Assembly: GCF_029533155.1 (NCBI RefSeq)
Contig: NZ_JAIZDB010000016.1
Location: forward strand, 1-64,000
Source of the DNA: Psychrobacillus antarcticus
GTDB lineage: Bacteria > Bacillota > Bacilli > Bacillales_A > Planococcaceae
Length of the DNA stretch: 64,000 nt
Direction: 5' to 3'
Part shown: in pieces, positions 26,699 to 37,652 of the stretch
How positions within the stretch are numbered: the stretch's first letter is position 1
Layout of the letters: the number at the start of each line of letters is the position of its first letter
Program-made: the position numbers and the translations under genes
The notes under the pieces: generated by a model
What the model was told of the DNA's origin: nothing
The model's database searches: none
Seen by the model: only the letters and a program-made list of their open reading frames with translations

Positions 26699-27944
26699 GA
26701 GTCTGTCTAACAATTTTAAAAAAATTCTAGTAAAAAGATGATTTTCTGGATAAATGTCGAATCTCTATTATTAAGGGAGATGATTAGATGGCATTTATTG
26801 AAGGTGAAGATCGTTATCAAATAAACCTTTTACCTAACACTTTAGATGACTTTGTAAGTGAAGATAATCCTGTAAGAGTAATTGATGCATACATTGATAA
26901 TCTAGATTTAGAAGAACTAGGATTTGTAGTATATTCTGGAAATAAGGCTGGGCAAAAACCCTACATGAGAAAAGATTTGCTTAAATTATACATTTATTGT
27001 TATATGAATCGAATCCGTTCATCCCGCACTATGGAAACCGAGGCTAAACGAAACATGGAGCTTATGTGGTTAATTCGTAAAGTTACCCCAGATCATGGAA
27101 CCCTATCAGCTTTTATGAAAATAACAAAAAGACAATCAAACGATTATTTAAAGAGTTCACTCTATTACTGAAAGGTTTTGGACTAATTGATGGTGAACTC
27201 GTTGCCATTGACGGGACAAAAATAAAGGCAAGTACCGCTAAGAACAAACATTACAATGACAATATTATAAAAAGAAATTAGACTATTATGATTTGAAAAT
27301 AGAGACTTATCTTATAATATGACTGGAATCGTAGATTCCTCTGATGAAAACACGGAAATATTGATTATTGCGCAAAAGGGTAAAAAAGAAAAACTTGAAA
27401 ATGGTTTTGATAAGGTTAACTTTACCTATAATCCGGCAGAGGATAGCTATACATGTCCACTTGGCTTTAACTTAGGATTTAAACGGAATGGAAAACAACA
27501 AGAGAAAAATTATTAGCGATATACATGTGAAGACTTTGATGTTTGTGGAAACAAAGAGAAATGTACATCTGCTAAAGGTGGAAGATCTGTCACAAGGTTT
27601 GAAGAAGAAGCATACATAGAAAAGGTCGCCCAAAATACAATGCACAAAAAGCATCTTTACAAAAAGCGTGGTTCTATAGTCGAGCATCCATTTGGAACCA
27701 TTAAACGGCAGTTTGGGTATACCTACTTTTTAACAAGAGGGCTTGAATCAGTCAACACAGAGGCAAGTCTTATTTGCCTTGCCTCTAATCTGAAAAGGCT
27801 AATAAATATTGTGGGAGTTAGGGAATTAATAGAGAAAATAAAGGGGGGAAATGCCTTTATTTTTTCGAATATATGCTATTTTCATCGAAATACCCCTTTA
27901 TTTCATAAAAGTGATAGAAAAAAATTATATTGTTAGACAGACTC
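26699..27944 (+). mobile_element. IS1182-like insertion sequence
   Basis: The element is bounded by perfect 16-bp inverted repeats (GAGTCTGTCTAACAAT at 26699-26714 and its complement at 27929-27944) and a 4-bp direct repeat GCTT (26695-26698 and 27945-27948). It is 1246 bp, shorter than usual for the family, because the transposase is internally deleted. It interrupts domain V of a group II intron. Confidence 0.85.
26788..27870 (+). pseudogene. Broken IS1182-family transposase
   Basis: 26788-27171 encodes the N-terminal part (LLPNTLDDFVSEDNPVRVID, MRKDLLKLYIYCYMNRIRSS). The frame then shifts into GLIDGELVAIDGTKIKAS, is deleted, continues at 27319 (GIVDSSDENTEILIIAQKG), hits a TAG at about 27513, and resumes as the Cys-containing CEDFDVCGNKEKC and the DDE-domain end (VEHPFGTIKRQFGYTYFLTR). 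Several disruptions make it inactive. Confidence 0.88.
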
Positions 27945-28484
27945 GCTTGCGCTATTTACGCACACGGCTCCTCCAAATCATCATTCACACTGATTCTGCT
28001 ATCCTCAATAGTTTAGTTTACATTTATTATTTCTACCACTTTGTGTAGTAAATGTGTCCCTAGTGAGGGTGATCATTTGGTAGCAGCTTTTCCTCCATCG
28101 GCATTACCCAACTTCATTTGTACTACGCTGCTATCCGACTCCCTACAACGGCATTTGGTTTCCTCGCTTATTATCGCTTGTACACCATACTCTTCTAATA
28201 AGAAGAAAAGACCGGTAGGGCCTCCCGAGTTGCCCTATCATATCGATGTGTGACGTGCCAAGGTCTCTGACTCCAGAGAGGTTTTATCCTTCTTGCCTTT
28301 AACGATGGATAAAATGTAGCTTTCTGCCGTGCTTAAAGCATCAGCCCTCTCGATTTACTAACATTATGGAGCTCAGTCCCTTCAACCATTTGGCTTTCGG
28401 CCCGCCCCCTATCTGTCTACGCTTAAAGGCTAATGTTACCATTAGCCCTCCAAGACTCGCTACGAGTGAATGGCTAGTTCTTTC

Positions 28485-28668
28485 GTATGTAGTTTTATTA
28501 ATGGAAGCGGAAACAGATATTAAATATATTCAAAAACAATTAGAGCATGGTAGTTATCAAATAACCGCAGATGTATACGCTCATGTATCTTCCAAAATAA
28601 ATAAGAAAAACACCGAACGAGTCAACTCACGACTGAACGATGTTTTTAAAAAAGATTTTTTAAAGTAG
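28485..28668 (+). pseudogene. C-terminal stub of a tyrosine recombinase (phage-type integrase)
   Basis: About 60 codons end an integrase: LLMEAETDIKYIQKQLEHGS then ITADVYAHVSSKI, with the conserved LGH-like turn and the active-site Tyr (VYAH). The rest of the gene is replaced by the intron remnant. GGGGTGAAAATGGGGTG after the stop resembles GGGGTTAAAATGGGGTTA at 56618, next to the prophage end. Confidence 0.75.
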
Positions 28669-28761
28669 TTTTTGGGGTGAAAATGGGGTGTGAATAATTC
28701 TTATGATTTATTCCTCATAAAATACCCATAAATCAAGTAAACAAATCCCGCTATACCTAGC

Positions 28762-30096
28762 TTAATACATTTTCAGGTATTGCTCACGTTCCCACGGATG
28801 TACAGCAGTGCGGAACATATCCCATTCAATTTCTTTTGCTTCTACGAAGTTTGCATAGATGTGTTCACCAAGTGCATCACGGATTGTTTTACTCTTACCT
28901 AACTCTTGTAGCGCAGCATGTAAAGTTGGTGGTAGGTTGTGAATACCGTTTTCGATGCGCTCTTCTTCTGACATTACGTAAATATTGCGGTCCACAGCTG
29001 GTGGTGGTGTTAAATTATTTTTAATGCCATCTAAACCAGCTTGTAGAATTACTGCCATCGCAAGATATGGATTGGCAGCAGGGTCTACTGAGCGAACCTC
29101 AATGCGTGTACTTACGCCTCTTGAAGAAGGGATACGGATTAATGGACTTCTATTTTGTCCGGACCACGCTACATAACAAGGAGCTTCATAACCAGGTACT
29201 AGGCGTTTATACGAGTTTACTAATGGGTTAGTTATCGCGGTAAAGCTTTGTACATGCTTCAATACACCAGCCATAAATTGCATAGCTGTTTCACTTAAAC
29301 CAATTTCTGTTGATTTATCATAAAATGCATTATTTTTTCCTTTAAACAAGGAAACGTTAAAGTGCATTCCTGAACCGCTCACGCCAAATAATGGTTTTGG
29401 CATAAATGTCGCATGCAAGCCGTGCTTACGAGCAATTGTTTTAACAACAAGTTTGAACGTTTGAATATTATCACAAGCTGTTATTGCATCTGCATATTTG
29501 AAGTCAATTTCATGTTGGCCTGGAGCAACCTCGTGATGAGATGCTTCAATTTCAAAGCCCATCTCTTCTAGTTCAAGAACGATATCACGTCGGCAGTTTT
29601 CCCCTAAATCCATTGGTGCTAAGTCAAAGTAACCACCATGGTCATTCAATTCAAGTGTTGGCTCCCCTTGAGCATCTAATTTAAATAAGAAAAATTCAGG
29701 TTCAGGTCCTAAGTTAAAGCTTGTAAATCCTAATTCTTCCATTTCCTTTATAATACGTTTTAAGTTATTACGAGGATCCCCTGCAAAAGGAGTTCCGTCT
29801 GCTTTATTTACGTCACAGATTAAACGGGCCACTTTCCCTTTACCCGTAATCCAAGGGAATACTACCCATGTATTTAAATCTGGTACTAAGTACATATCTG
29901 ATTCTTCAATTCGAACAAATCCTTCAATCGAAGATCCGTCGAACATCATTTTATTGTCGAGAGCTTTGTCGAGCTGACTAACTGGAATTTCAACGTTCTT
30001 AATTGTTCCTAGTATGTCTGTAAATTGAAGACGAATAAAATTCACCTCGTGTTCAGTCACGAACTTTTTGATATCTTCTTTAGTATACTTGCTCAT
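28762..30096 (-). CDS. glnA: Glutamine synthetase type I
   Basis: 444 residues, the usual length of the GSI-alpha enzymes of Bacillales: [11 protein letters not shown] latch region, ATP site with [12 protein letters not shown] and [20 protein letters not shown] and the final [12 protein letters not shown] whose tail mediates feedback-inhibited binding to GlnR/TnrA. It makes glutamine from glutamate and ammonia. It follows glnR by 37 bp in a dicistronic glnRA unit controlled by two GlnR boxes. Confidence 0.97.
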   Translation of the reverse strand: MSKYTKEDIKKFVTEHEVNFIRLQFTDILGTIKNVEIPVSQLDKALDNKMMFDGSSIEGFVRIEESDMYLVPDLNTWVVFPWITGKGKVARLICDVNKADGTPFAGDPRNNLKRIIKEMEELGFTSFNLGPEPEFFLFKLDAQGEPTLELNDHGGYFDLAPMDLGENCRRDIVLELEEMGFEIEASHHEVAPGQHEIDFKYADAITACDNIQTFKLVVKTIARKHGLHATFMPKPLFGVSGSGMHFNVSLFKGKNNAFYDKSTEIGLSETAMQFMAGVLKHVQSFTAITNPLVNSYKRLVPGYEAPCYVAWSGQNRSPLIRIPSSRGVSTRIEVRSVDPAANPYLAMAVILQAGLDGIKNNLTPPPAVDRNIYVMSEEERIENGIHNLPPTLHAALQELGKSKTIRDALGEHIYANFVEAKEIEWDMFRTAVHPWEREQYLKMY

Positions 30097-30133
30097 TTTT
30101 CCACTCTCCTAAAAATTTATATTTGAACCTCGA

Positions 30134-30517
30134 TTATCGATAGAATCGAGATAGGTCCCCTTGTCGCAAAGAAGCTCTTTGTTGCCTTTGAGCTAACTGC
30201 ATTTCTTCTTTTACAATTGCACGCAATTCAATGTCCGATATAACTTTTCGTACATCCTTAGAAACCACAGGACTGTTTTTCAGTTCAAAGATTTGTTTGA
30301 TCCCAGCGATATTAACACCTGTTTTCAATAAATCTTTTATCTCCAATAATGTATCAATATCATCCAGTGAAAACATGCGCTGTTTACCTTCAGTCCGTGC
30401 AGGGAGAACCAGTTCTTGCTCTTCATAGTAACGAATTTGCCTAGCAGTCAAGCCAGTCAATTGCATCACAATATTCATCGAAAGTAACGGCATGGAACGT
30501 CTCCATTCCTTTTCCAT
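30134..30517 (-). CDS. glnR: Glutamine synthetase repressor GlnR (MerR family)
   Basis: 127 residues: N-terminal MerR-type HTH (QLTGLTARQIRYYEEQELV) and a C-terminal tail (LRQGDLSRFYR) that in Bacillus autoinhibits dimerisation until feedback-inhibited glutamine synthetase binds. The start at ATG 30517 follows AGGAGGTGCAGTG. It represses its own operon when nitrogen is ample; matching operators lie in the promoter. Confidence 0.96.
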   Translation of the reverse strand: MEKEWRRSMPLLSMNIVMQLTGLTARQIRYYEEQELVLPARTEGKQRMFSLDDIDTLLEIKDLLKTGVNIAGIKQIFELKNSPVVSKDVRKVISDIELRAIVKEEMQLAQRQQRASLRQGDLSRFYR

Positions 30518-30546
30518 CACTGCACCTCCTAATCGGTTATAAAGTT

Positions 30547-30597
30547 AGTATATGTTATGTTATCTAACATGTCAACTCCATGTCACAAAACCTAACA
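30547..30597 (-). promoter_or_regulatory. glnRA promoter with two GlnR operators
   Basis: On the minus strand TTGACA (30570-30575) and TATACT (30547-30552) are 17 bp apart. The spacer (30553-30569) is itself a perfect GlnR box TGTTA-N7-TAACA. A second box TGTCA-N7-TAACA lies upstream at 30581-30597. Both fit the TGTNA-N7-TNACA consensus of GlnR/TnrA. Confidence 0.9.
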
Positions 30598-30658
30598 ATT
30601 ATTTTTACTTAAAATGAAATGCATTTCCACTGATGAAGAAATACTTTCATTTTTATTA

Positions 30659-31906
30659 TCACTTTAACGTTTGAACGGCTCCTAAAATAGCATATTTCAC
30701 ATGCTCGTAAGTTAACCCACCTTGGATAAATGCTGTATATGGAGGTCGGATTGGCCCATCAGCTGTTAACTCCATACTAGAACCTTGTACAAATGTACCT
30801 GCGGCCATTATGACATCGTCGGCATAACCAGGCATATAAGCTGGCTCGGGCATAAACTGAGCATTTACTGGGGAATGCATTTGTATAGCCTTACAAAACT
30901 GAATCATTTGTTCGGCTGTTTGAAATGACACCGATTGGATTAAATCTGTACGAGGCTCTGCATAGTGTGGTTCAGTATTCATACCAACCCGCTCCAAAAG
31001 AGCCGAAGTAAAGATGGCTCCCTTCACTGCCTGAGATACGACATGCGGTGCAAGGAAGAATCCTTGATACATATCCATCAATGCATGTAAAGAAGCACCC
31101 GCCTCTGCTCCTATACCCGGAGAAGTCATTCGATAAGCACATTTAGTGACAAACTCCTCTTTGCCGGCAATATAGCCTCCGATTTTAGCAAGTCCACCAC
31201 CAGGATTTTTGATCAGGGAACCTGCCATTAGATCCGCCCCTACTTCCGTCGGCTCCAACTCTTCCACAAATTCTCCGTAACAATTGTCTACAAAAATAAT
31301 TGCATCCTCTTTAATACTTCTAATTTCCACAACCATTTGCTTTATTTGTTCTATTGTAAAGGAGGGACGTACTGCGTAACCCTTCGAACGTTGAATAGCA
31401 ATTACTTTGGTGTTGCTTTTCACAGCTCTTTTTACAGCGTCCCAATTGATGTCTCCATTTTCCATTAAATCTATATGATTATACGAAATACCGAAGTCAG
31501 CAAGGGACCCTGTATCCTCTTCTCCTCCACTTACAATGGATTGCAAGGTATCATAAGGTTTACCGGTTATATATAACAATTCGTCATTTGGTCTTAATAC
31601 ACCGAACAAACTAATAGAAATCGCATGTGTTCCTGAAATAATTTGAGGACGTACAAGTGCTGCTTCTGCACCAAATGTCGTTGCATATACTTTTTCCAAT
31701 GTATCTCGGCCTTCATCATCGTAGCCATAGCCAAATGACGGATGAAAATGATGATCACTAACTCCATGATTCTTAAAGGCTTGAATGACTTTTTGTTGAT
31801 TTAAAAACGCAATTTTTTCGACAACTTTGTGGTGCGGAGCGATTTTGATTTCCACTTGCTCTGCAAGGTTCAATACTTCTTTCGATAACGTTGTTGTAAA
31901 TGCCAT
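30659..31906 (-). CDS. ynbB: YnbB-like PLP enzyme (methionine gamma-lyase family protein)
   Basis: 415 residues of the Met_gamma_lyase/'aluminium resistance' family (PF06838-like): PLP-lysine region GSLIKNPGGGLAKIGGYIAGK split around residue 230, with GTHAISISLFGVLRPND and FVDNCYGEF. It is a probable carbon-sulphur lyase; its reaction is not established. Its place between hfq and glnR matches Bacillus. The ATG follows TAGGAGAATGAATATAAC. Confidence 0.9.
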   Translation of the reverse strand: MAFTTTLSKEVLNLAEQVEIKIAPHHKVVEKIAFLNQQKVIQAFKNHGVSDHHFHPSFGYGYDDEGRDTLEKVYATTFGAEAALVRPQIISGTHAISISLFGVLRPNDELLYITGKPYDTLQSIVSGGEEDTGSLADFGISYNHIDLMENGDINWDAVKRAVKSNTKVIAIQRSKGYAVRPSFTIEQIKQMVVEIRSIKEDAIIFVDNCYGEFVEELEPTEVGADLMAGSLIKNPGGGLAKIGGYIAGKEEFVTKCAYRMTSPGIGAEAGASLHALMDMYQGFFLAPHVVSQAVKGAIFTSALLERVGMNTEPHYAEPRTDLIQSVSFQTAEQMIQFCKAIQMHSPVNAQFMPEPAYMPGYADDVIMAAGTFVQGSSMELTADGPIRPPYTAFIQGGLTYEHVKYAILGAVQTLK

Positions 31907-31942
31907 GTTATATTCATTCTCCTAATGTTAAATTACAAATAG

Positions 31943-31973
31943 AAAAGACTAATCTCATAAATGAAATTAGCCC
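31943..31973 (-). terminator. Terminator after the rhodanese gene
   Basis: On the minus strand CTAATTTCAT and ATGAGATTAG form a hairpin followed by TCTTTTCT, 13 bp after the rhodanese stop. Confidence 0.7.
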
Positions 31974-31985
31974 TTAGTCTACTAG

Positions 31986-32285
31986 TTAGAACTGTAACTC
32001 GCCGTCCCAGTCCATCATACCACCAGCAATATTTGTTACGTCATATCCATTTTCCTCTAGAATTTCACAGGCCATCGCACTGCGACCACCTGCTTTACAT
32101 ACTATGTAATGAGGAACTGATTTGTCGAGTTGATCCATGTTGCTTTCGATTTGACCTAGCGCGATATGTTTTGCGCCAGGTATAATTCCAGTTGCTACTT
32201 CATCACTTTCACGTACATCGATGACACTGATTTTTTCTCCAGCATCTAGTTTTTGTAAAAGTTGTTCTGTTGTAATAACATTCAT
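31986..32285 (-). CDS. Single-domain rhodanese-like sulphurtransferase
   Basis: 99 residues, one rhodanese domain with VIDVRESDEVATGIIPGA and the active-site loop CKAGGRS (Cys about residue 65). It likely carries persulphide sulphur. A rhodanese between hfq and ynbB is not in the Bacillus subtilis order, so it may be a lineage-specific insertion. The start follows GCGGAGAGTGTAAC. Confidence 0.9.
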   Translation of the reverse strand: MNVITTEQLLQKLDAGEKISVIDVRESDEVATGIIPGAKHIALGQIESNMDQLDKSVPHYIVCKAGGRSAMACEILEENGYDVTNIAGGMMDWDGELQF

Positions 32286-32358
32286 GTTACACTCTCCGCT
32301 TCTATGTTTATTCTATAAAATCATAATAGGAGCATGTCCGCGTGTCAAACAAACCATA

Positions 32359-32580
32359 TTATTCTTCTGTTAGCTTAACTGGTTTAGAAGGAGCAAATGT
32401 GGAAATTGCATGCTTGTAGATTAACTGCTGTTTTCCATCTGATTCAAATAGGACAGTAAAGTTATCGTAAGACTTTACTACTCCTTTAAGCTGGAACCCA
32501 TTTAATAAAAATACGGTTACAAAAATATCATTTTTTCTAAGCTGATTTAAATATAAATCTTGAATATTCATAGGTTTCAT
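32359..32580 (-). CDS. hfq: RNA chaperone Hfq
   Basis: 73 residues with Sm1 ([20 protein letters not shown]) and Sm2 ([11 protein letters not shown]) motifs. It forms hexamers that bind sRNA and mRNA. The ATG at 32580 follows GGGGGTATTGAG; a longer in-frame start lacks a site. It sits just after miaA, as in most Bacillales. Confidence 0.95.
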   Translation of the reverse strand: MKPMNIQDLYLNQLRKNDIFVTVFLLNGFQLKGVVKSYDNFTVLFESDGKQQLIYKHAISTFAPSKPVKLTEE

Positions 32581-32643
32581 CTCAATACCCCCATTATACA
32601 TTTTGCATGTTTAAACATACTACTTAGTTAATATTCGCTTTAA

Positions 32644-33564
32644 TTATTCATTTTCCTGCATAAATTCATTAATTTCTTTTATTATTCTTACTTCATCTGT
32701 AAATGGATTATACCAATGGATGTCCATTTTGTTTCTAAAATACGTTAACTGTCTTTTTGCATACCTTCTTGAGTTTTGCTTTAGTTGCTCAATTGCGTCT
32801 TCAAAAGAGACATTACCATCTAGATAGGCATATATTTCTTTATAACCAATTGCTTGGATCGACTGAACATCTCGAATGCCTTTGCTATAAAGTGTTTTTA
32901 CTTCTTCTAAAAGGCCTTTTTCTAGCATTATGTCCACTCGCTTGTTGATGCGATCATATAAATTCTCGCGATCGATGGACAGGCCAATAATATAATGTCG
33001 ATAAACTTCTTCCTGTCCCTGGTTTTGCTCTATATCATTCTTTTGTTTCCCGGTAAGCTCTACTCGTTCAATCGCACGAATTACGCGCTGGACATTATTC
33101 GGATGAATATCCTTTGCCGCCTCCGGATCCAGCGAATATAGAAGTATATATAAGTTATCTGGAGACATTTTTTCTAATTCTGCAAGTCTATTTTCGTCCC
33201 GATTCGGTTGTTCTGTAAATCTAAAGTCATACAAAACAGATTGAATATAAAGACCAGTTCCTCCAACAATTATGGGAGTTTTACCTCTTGATGTAATTTC
33301 TTCAATTTTACCACGAACGAGTTTTTGATACTCCGCAACAGAAAAACTGTCCGTAGGATCCTTAATATCTAATAGGTGATGTGGGATACCTTCCATCTCT
33401 TCTTGTGTAATCTTTGCAGTTCCAATATGGAGCTCTCGATACACCTGCATCGAGTCTCCATTAATAATTTCGCCATTAAATGCTTTAGCCAATTGAATAC
33501 TTAAAGCTGTTTTTCCGACAGCAGTAGGTCCGACTATAGCAATGACGTTTGCTGTTTTATGCAT
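32644..33564 (-). CDS. miaA: tRNA dimethylallyltransferase MiaA
   Basis: 306 residues with P-loop [11 protein letters not shown] (about 12-22), [16 protein letters not shown], and [12 protein letters not shown]. It adds dimethylallyl to A37 of tRNAs reading UNN codons. Its start overlaps the preceding hydrolase stop by 8 bp, so the two are translated together. Confidence 0.97.
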   Translation of the reverse strand: MHKTANVIAIVGPTAVGKTALSIQLAKAFNGEIINGDSMQVYRELHIGTAKITQEEMEGIPHHLLDIKDPTDSFSVAEYQKLVRGKIEEITSRGKTPIIVGGTGLYIQSVLYDFRFTEQPNRDENRLAELEKMSPDNLYILLYSLDPEAAKDIHPNNVQRVIRAIERVELTGKQKNDIEQNQGQEEVYRHYIIGLSIDRENLYDRINKRVDIMLEKGLLEEVKTLYSKGIRDVQSIQAIGYKEIYAYLDGNVSFEDAIEQLKQNSRRYAKRQLTYFRNKMDIHWYNPFTDEVRIIKEINEFMQENE

Positions 33565-34453
33565 TATCTATCATCCAATTTGCAATTAGTTTATATGTTT
33601 GAAGCTTATTAACTTCGTTTAATATTTCGTGCCTCGCATCCTCTACCAGATGTACAGTAACGTTTGTCATTCCGACACTTTTCAATCCATTTGCGACTTT
33701 GAAAATATCCTTGCCATCTTTTCCAACAGGATCCTTTGCACCACTAATTACTAAAACGGGTAAATCTTTTTTTATATGTTTATTTTCTTTAGCTTGGTGA
33801 ATTATTTTCAATCCATCGAAAAGATCGACAAAAAATCGATTTGTCGGGATATTTCCACATAAAGGATCCTCCATATATTTTTGAACTTCTTTTTCATCTG
33901 TCGAAAGCCAGTCAAATGGTGTTTTTGGATTCGTTACTTGTTTATTGAATCCTCCAAATGACATATTATTCAATAATGTAGCTTTTGCCGTTGGACTTTT
34001 TACAGCAGACGTAAATTTACCGATTAGTTTACCCGCGTCTCCCATTAGTCCAGGATTAAAAGTAGTTCCAGAAAGGACGACCTTTGTTAAAGAGTCACTA
34101 TACTTTTGCATATATCTACGCGCAATAAACGAACCCATACTATGCCCAAATAAAATAAGTGGAATATCCCCCAGATCTTCACGAACATGTATCAACACTT
34201 CACGTACGTCCTCCGTTACTCGCTCAAACCCTAACTTATCTGCAAAATATCCATATTGACCGTTTTTTTCAGCTGTTATACCATGTCCACGGTGATCGTG
34301 GCCCGATACGAAAAATCCTTTGGACATTAAAAATGTAGCGAAATCATCGTAACGACCGATATGCTCTTCCATACCATGAAGAAGATGTACATGACCAATC
34401 GGTGCTGTTTCTGGTGTAAAACTAACGATTTGAATCAAATGCCCATCTGACAT
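33557..34453 (-). CDS. Alpha/beta hydrolase (monoacylglycerol lipase-like, S33)
   Basis: 298 residues. HLLHGMEEH near the N-terminus forms the oxyanion loop, GHSMGS holds the nucleophile Ser (about residue 105), with Asp in [11 protein letters not shown] and His in DARHEILNE. The fold matches the Hydrolase_4/YtpA-like lysophospholipase group. It probably cleaves a monoacylglycerol or lysophospholipid; adjacency to glpKD fits glycerolipid use. The start follows AGAAGGCAAA. Confidence 0.88.
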   Translation of the reverse strand: MSDGHLIQIVSFTPETAPIGHVHLLHGMEEHIGRYDDFATFLMSKGFFVSGHDHRGHGITAEKNGQYGYFADKLGFERVTEDVREVLIHVREDLGDIPLILFGHSMGSFIARRYMQKYSDSLTKVVLSGTTFNPGLMGDAGKLIGKFTSAVKSPTAKATLLNNMSFGGFNKQVTNPKTPFDWLSTDEKEVQKYMEDPLCGNIPTNRFFVDLFDGLKIIHQAKENKHIKKDLPVLVISGAKDPVGKDGKDIFKVANGLKSVGMTNVTVHLVEDARHEILNEVNKLQTYKLIANWMIDNA

Positions 34454-34478
34454 TTTGCCTTCTAAGATAGTCTTCAGC

Positions 34479-36125
34479 TTAATCCCTACTTCCCTTTAAT
34501 GTAGCTTCGTTATAAAGTTTTTCTAATTGCTTATTAAATACAATAGTTTCCGCATCTGAGTAGTGCAGCAATTGCTTCATTACATTCACTATTTCTTCTT
34601 TATACGCATTAAAATGCTGTATATCAAAATACAGCATACCTGTTCTTCTCACTAAAAAGTCCACAGGTGAATAAGCCATTTCTTCATGTACTGCATAATA
34701 AATTTGAGCGAGTATTGCTAACGGCAAGCTTGAAGGGATAGTAGAAAGAATTTGTGCATAATGGAATACTTTATCGACATTCGTCCCATACATTTTAGCC
34801 AGTTTTCTACCTTCTAAACCAGAAAGTCCATAAGCTACAGCCATTTGTTCCTTCTGAGTGAGAAAAGCCTCCCATTGTTTAGAGCCACCAATATCACCAC
34901 CAGATAACGTTAAATGCTTCGTTATACATGGTCCGTATTTTTCATCGCCAAGTTGCTTCGATATTTTATCTACAATTGTTTCAGCCATTTTTCGGTACCC
35001 TGTAAGTTTACCTCCAGCTATTGTAAATAAACCAGCTTCCGACTGCCAAATCTCATCTTTTCGAGAAATTTCTGAGGGATTCTTCCCATCCTCATATATT
35101 AATGGACGAACCCCTGCCCAACTAGACTCGACTTGATGTGCTGTAACATGAACTAACGGAAACATCGAATGGATTGCTTCGATCAGATAATCGACATCTT
35201 CAGGTGTAGCTACCGGATGATGAATATCACCATCAAAGAAAGTATCCGTTGTTCCGACATACGTTTTCCCATCACGTGGGATAGCAAAAACCATTCTCTT
35301 ATCAGGAGTATCGAAATAGACAGCCTGCTTTAGAGGGAAGACTGATTGATCAATAACAACATGCACACCCTTTGTGAGCTTTAGTTTTTTATTGTTCTCA
35401 ATGGCATCTAAAGCACGAACTCCATCAACCCAAGGTCCAGTGGCATTTACTATTTTTTTTGCATGAATGGAAATTCGTTTGTTGCTTACTGTATCAACAA
35501 TCTCTGCTCCCATTACCTGATTATCATCACCATAGATAAAGGATCGTGCTTTAGCGTAGTTTAAGCAAACCGCACCTTTTTCCATTGCTTTTTTTAGGAC
35601 TTCAATCGTTAGTCGGGCATCATCTGTCCGATATTCAACATAGTATCCCCCACCAAGCAAACCTTTACTTTTAAGGAGTGGTTCTTTTTCGAGTGTCTCT
35701 TCATCAGATAACATTATTCTTCTTTCATCTTTCTTCACACCAGCTAAATAGTCATACATCTTTAAGCCAGCAGAAGTAGAAAGGGGTCCAAATGTTCCTT
35801 TTTTGTGAAATGGTAGTAACATCCATATAGGTTCCGTCACATGAACCGCATTTTCATATACAATTTCTCTTTCTTTCCCAACATCCGCAACCATTTTCAC
35901 TTCTAATTGTTTCAAATATCGTAAACCACCATGGACAAGCTTTGTGGACCTACTAGAAGTTCCAGAAGCAAAATCCTGCATCTCTACCAAAGCAACGGAC
36001 ATACCCCGAGTTACAGCATCAAGTGCGATTCCTGCACCAGTTATACCTCCGCCAATTACTAGCACATCGAATTCGTAATAATTTAGTGTATTTACTATTT
36101 GCTCACGTTCTACAGAAGACTTCAA
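34479..36125 (-). CDS. glpD: Aerobic glycerol-3-phosphate dehydrogenase GlpD
   Basis: 548 residues: FAD-binding [34 protein letters not shown], and the C-terminal helical domain. It oxidises glycerol-3-phosphate to DHAP, passing electrons to quinone at the membrane. The start is TTG (36125) after AAGGTGGAATAATAA, three bases beyond the glpK stop. Unlike Bacillus subtilis glpD, it has no leader terminator of its own. Confidence 0.96.
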   Translation of the reverse strand: MKSSVEREQIVNTLNYYEFDVLVIGGGITGAGIALDAVTRGMSVALVEMQDFASGTSSRSTKLVHGGLRYLKQLEVKMVADVGKEREIVYENAVHVTEPIWMLLPFHKKGTFGPLSTSAGLKMYDYLAGVKKDERRIMLSDEETLEKEPLLKSKGLLGGGYYVEYRTDDARLTIEVLKKAMEKGAVCLNYAKARSFIYGDDNQVMGAEIVDTVSNKRISIHAKKIVNATGPWVDGVRALDAIENNKKLKLTKGVHVVIDQSVFPLKQAVYFDTPDKRMVFAIPRDGKTYVGTTDTFFDGDIHHPVATPEDVDYLIEAIHSMFPLVHVTAHQVESSWAGVRPLIYEDGKNPSEISRKDEIWQSEAGLFTIAGGKLTGYRKMAETIVDKISKQLGDEKYGPCITKHLTLSGGDIGGSKQWEAFLTQKEQMAVAYGLSGLEGRKLAKMYGTNVDKVFHYAQILSTIPSSLPLAILAQIYYAVHEEMAYSPVDFLVRRTGMLYFDIQHFNAYKEEIVNVMKQLLHYSDAETIVFNKQLEKLYNEATLKGSRD

Positions 36126-36128
36126 TTA

Positions 36129-37652
<1,524 letters not shown>

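Larger units (their letters stand above)
26632..28484 (-). mobile_element. Second-family group II intron remnant split by an IS
   Basis: On the minus strand the domain I-IV remnant runs from 28484 to 27945 (5' end missing, no ORF), then domain V begins GAGCCGTGTGCG and is interrupted; after the IS it resumes as AAGCACGGTTCTGTGAGGGG with domain VI and the end CTACTCGAC at about 26632. Removing the IS restores a perfect domain V hairpin (GCCGTGTGCG, loop, CGCAAGCACGG). Confidence 0.72.

Noticed and set aside
28366-28668. A 100-codon ORF ending in integrase sequence
   Set aside because: Its first 40 codons are translated intron RNA; only the part after 28485 is integrase-derived, so it is a chance fusion.
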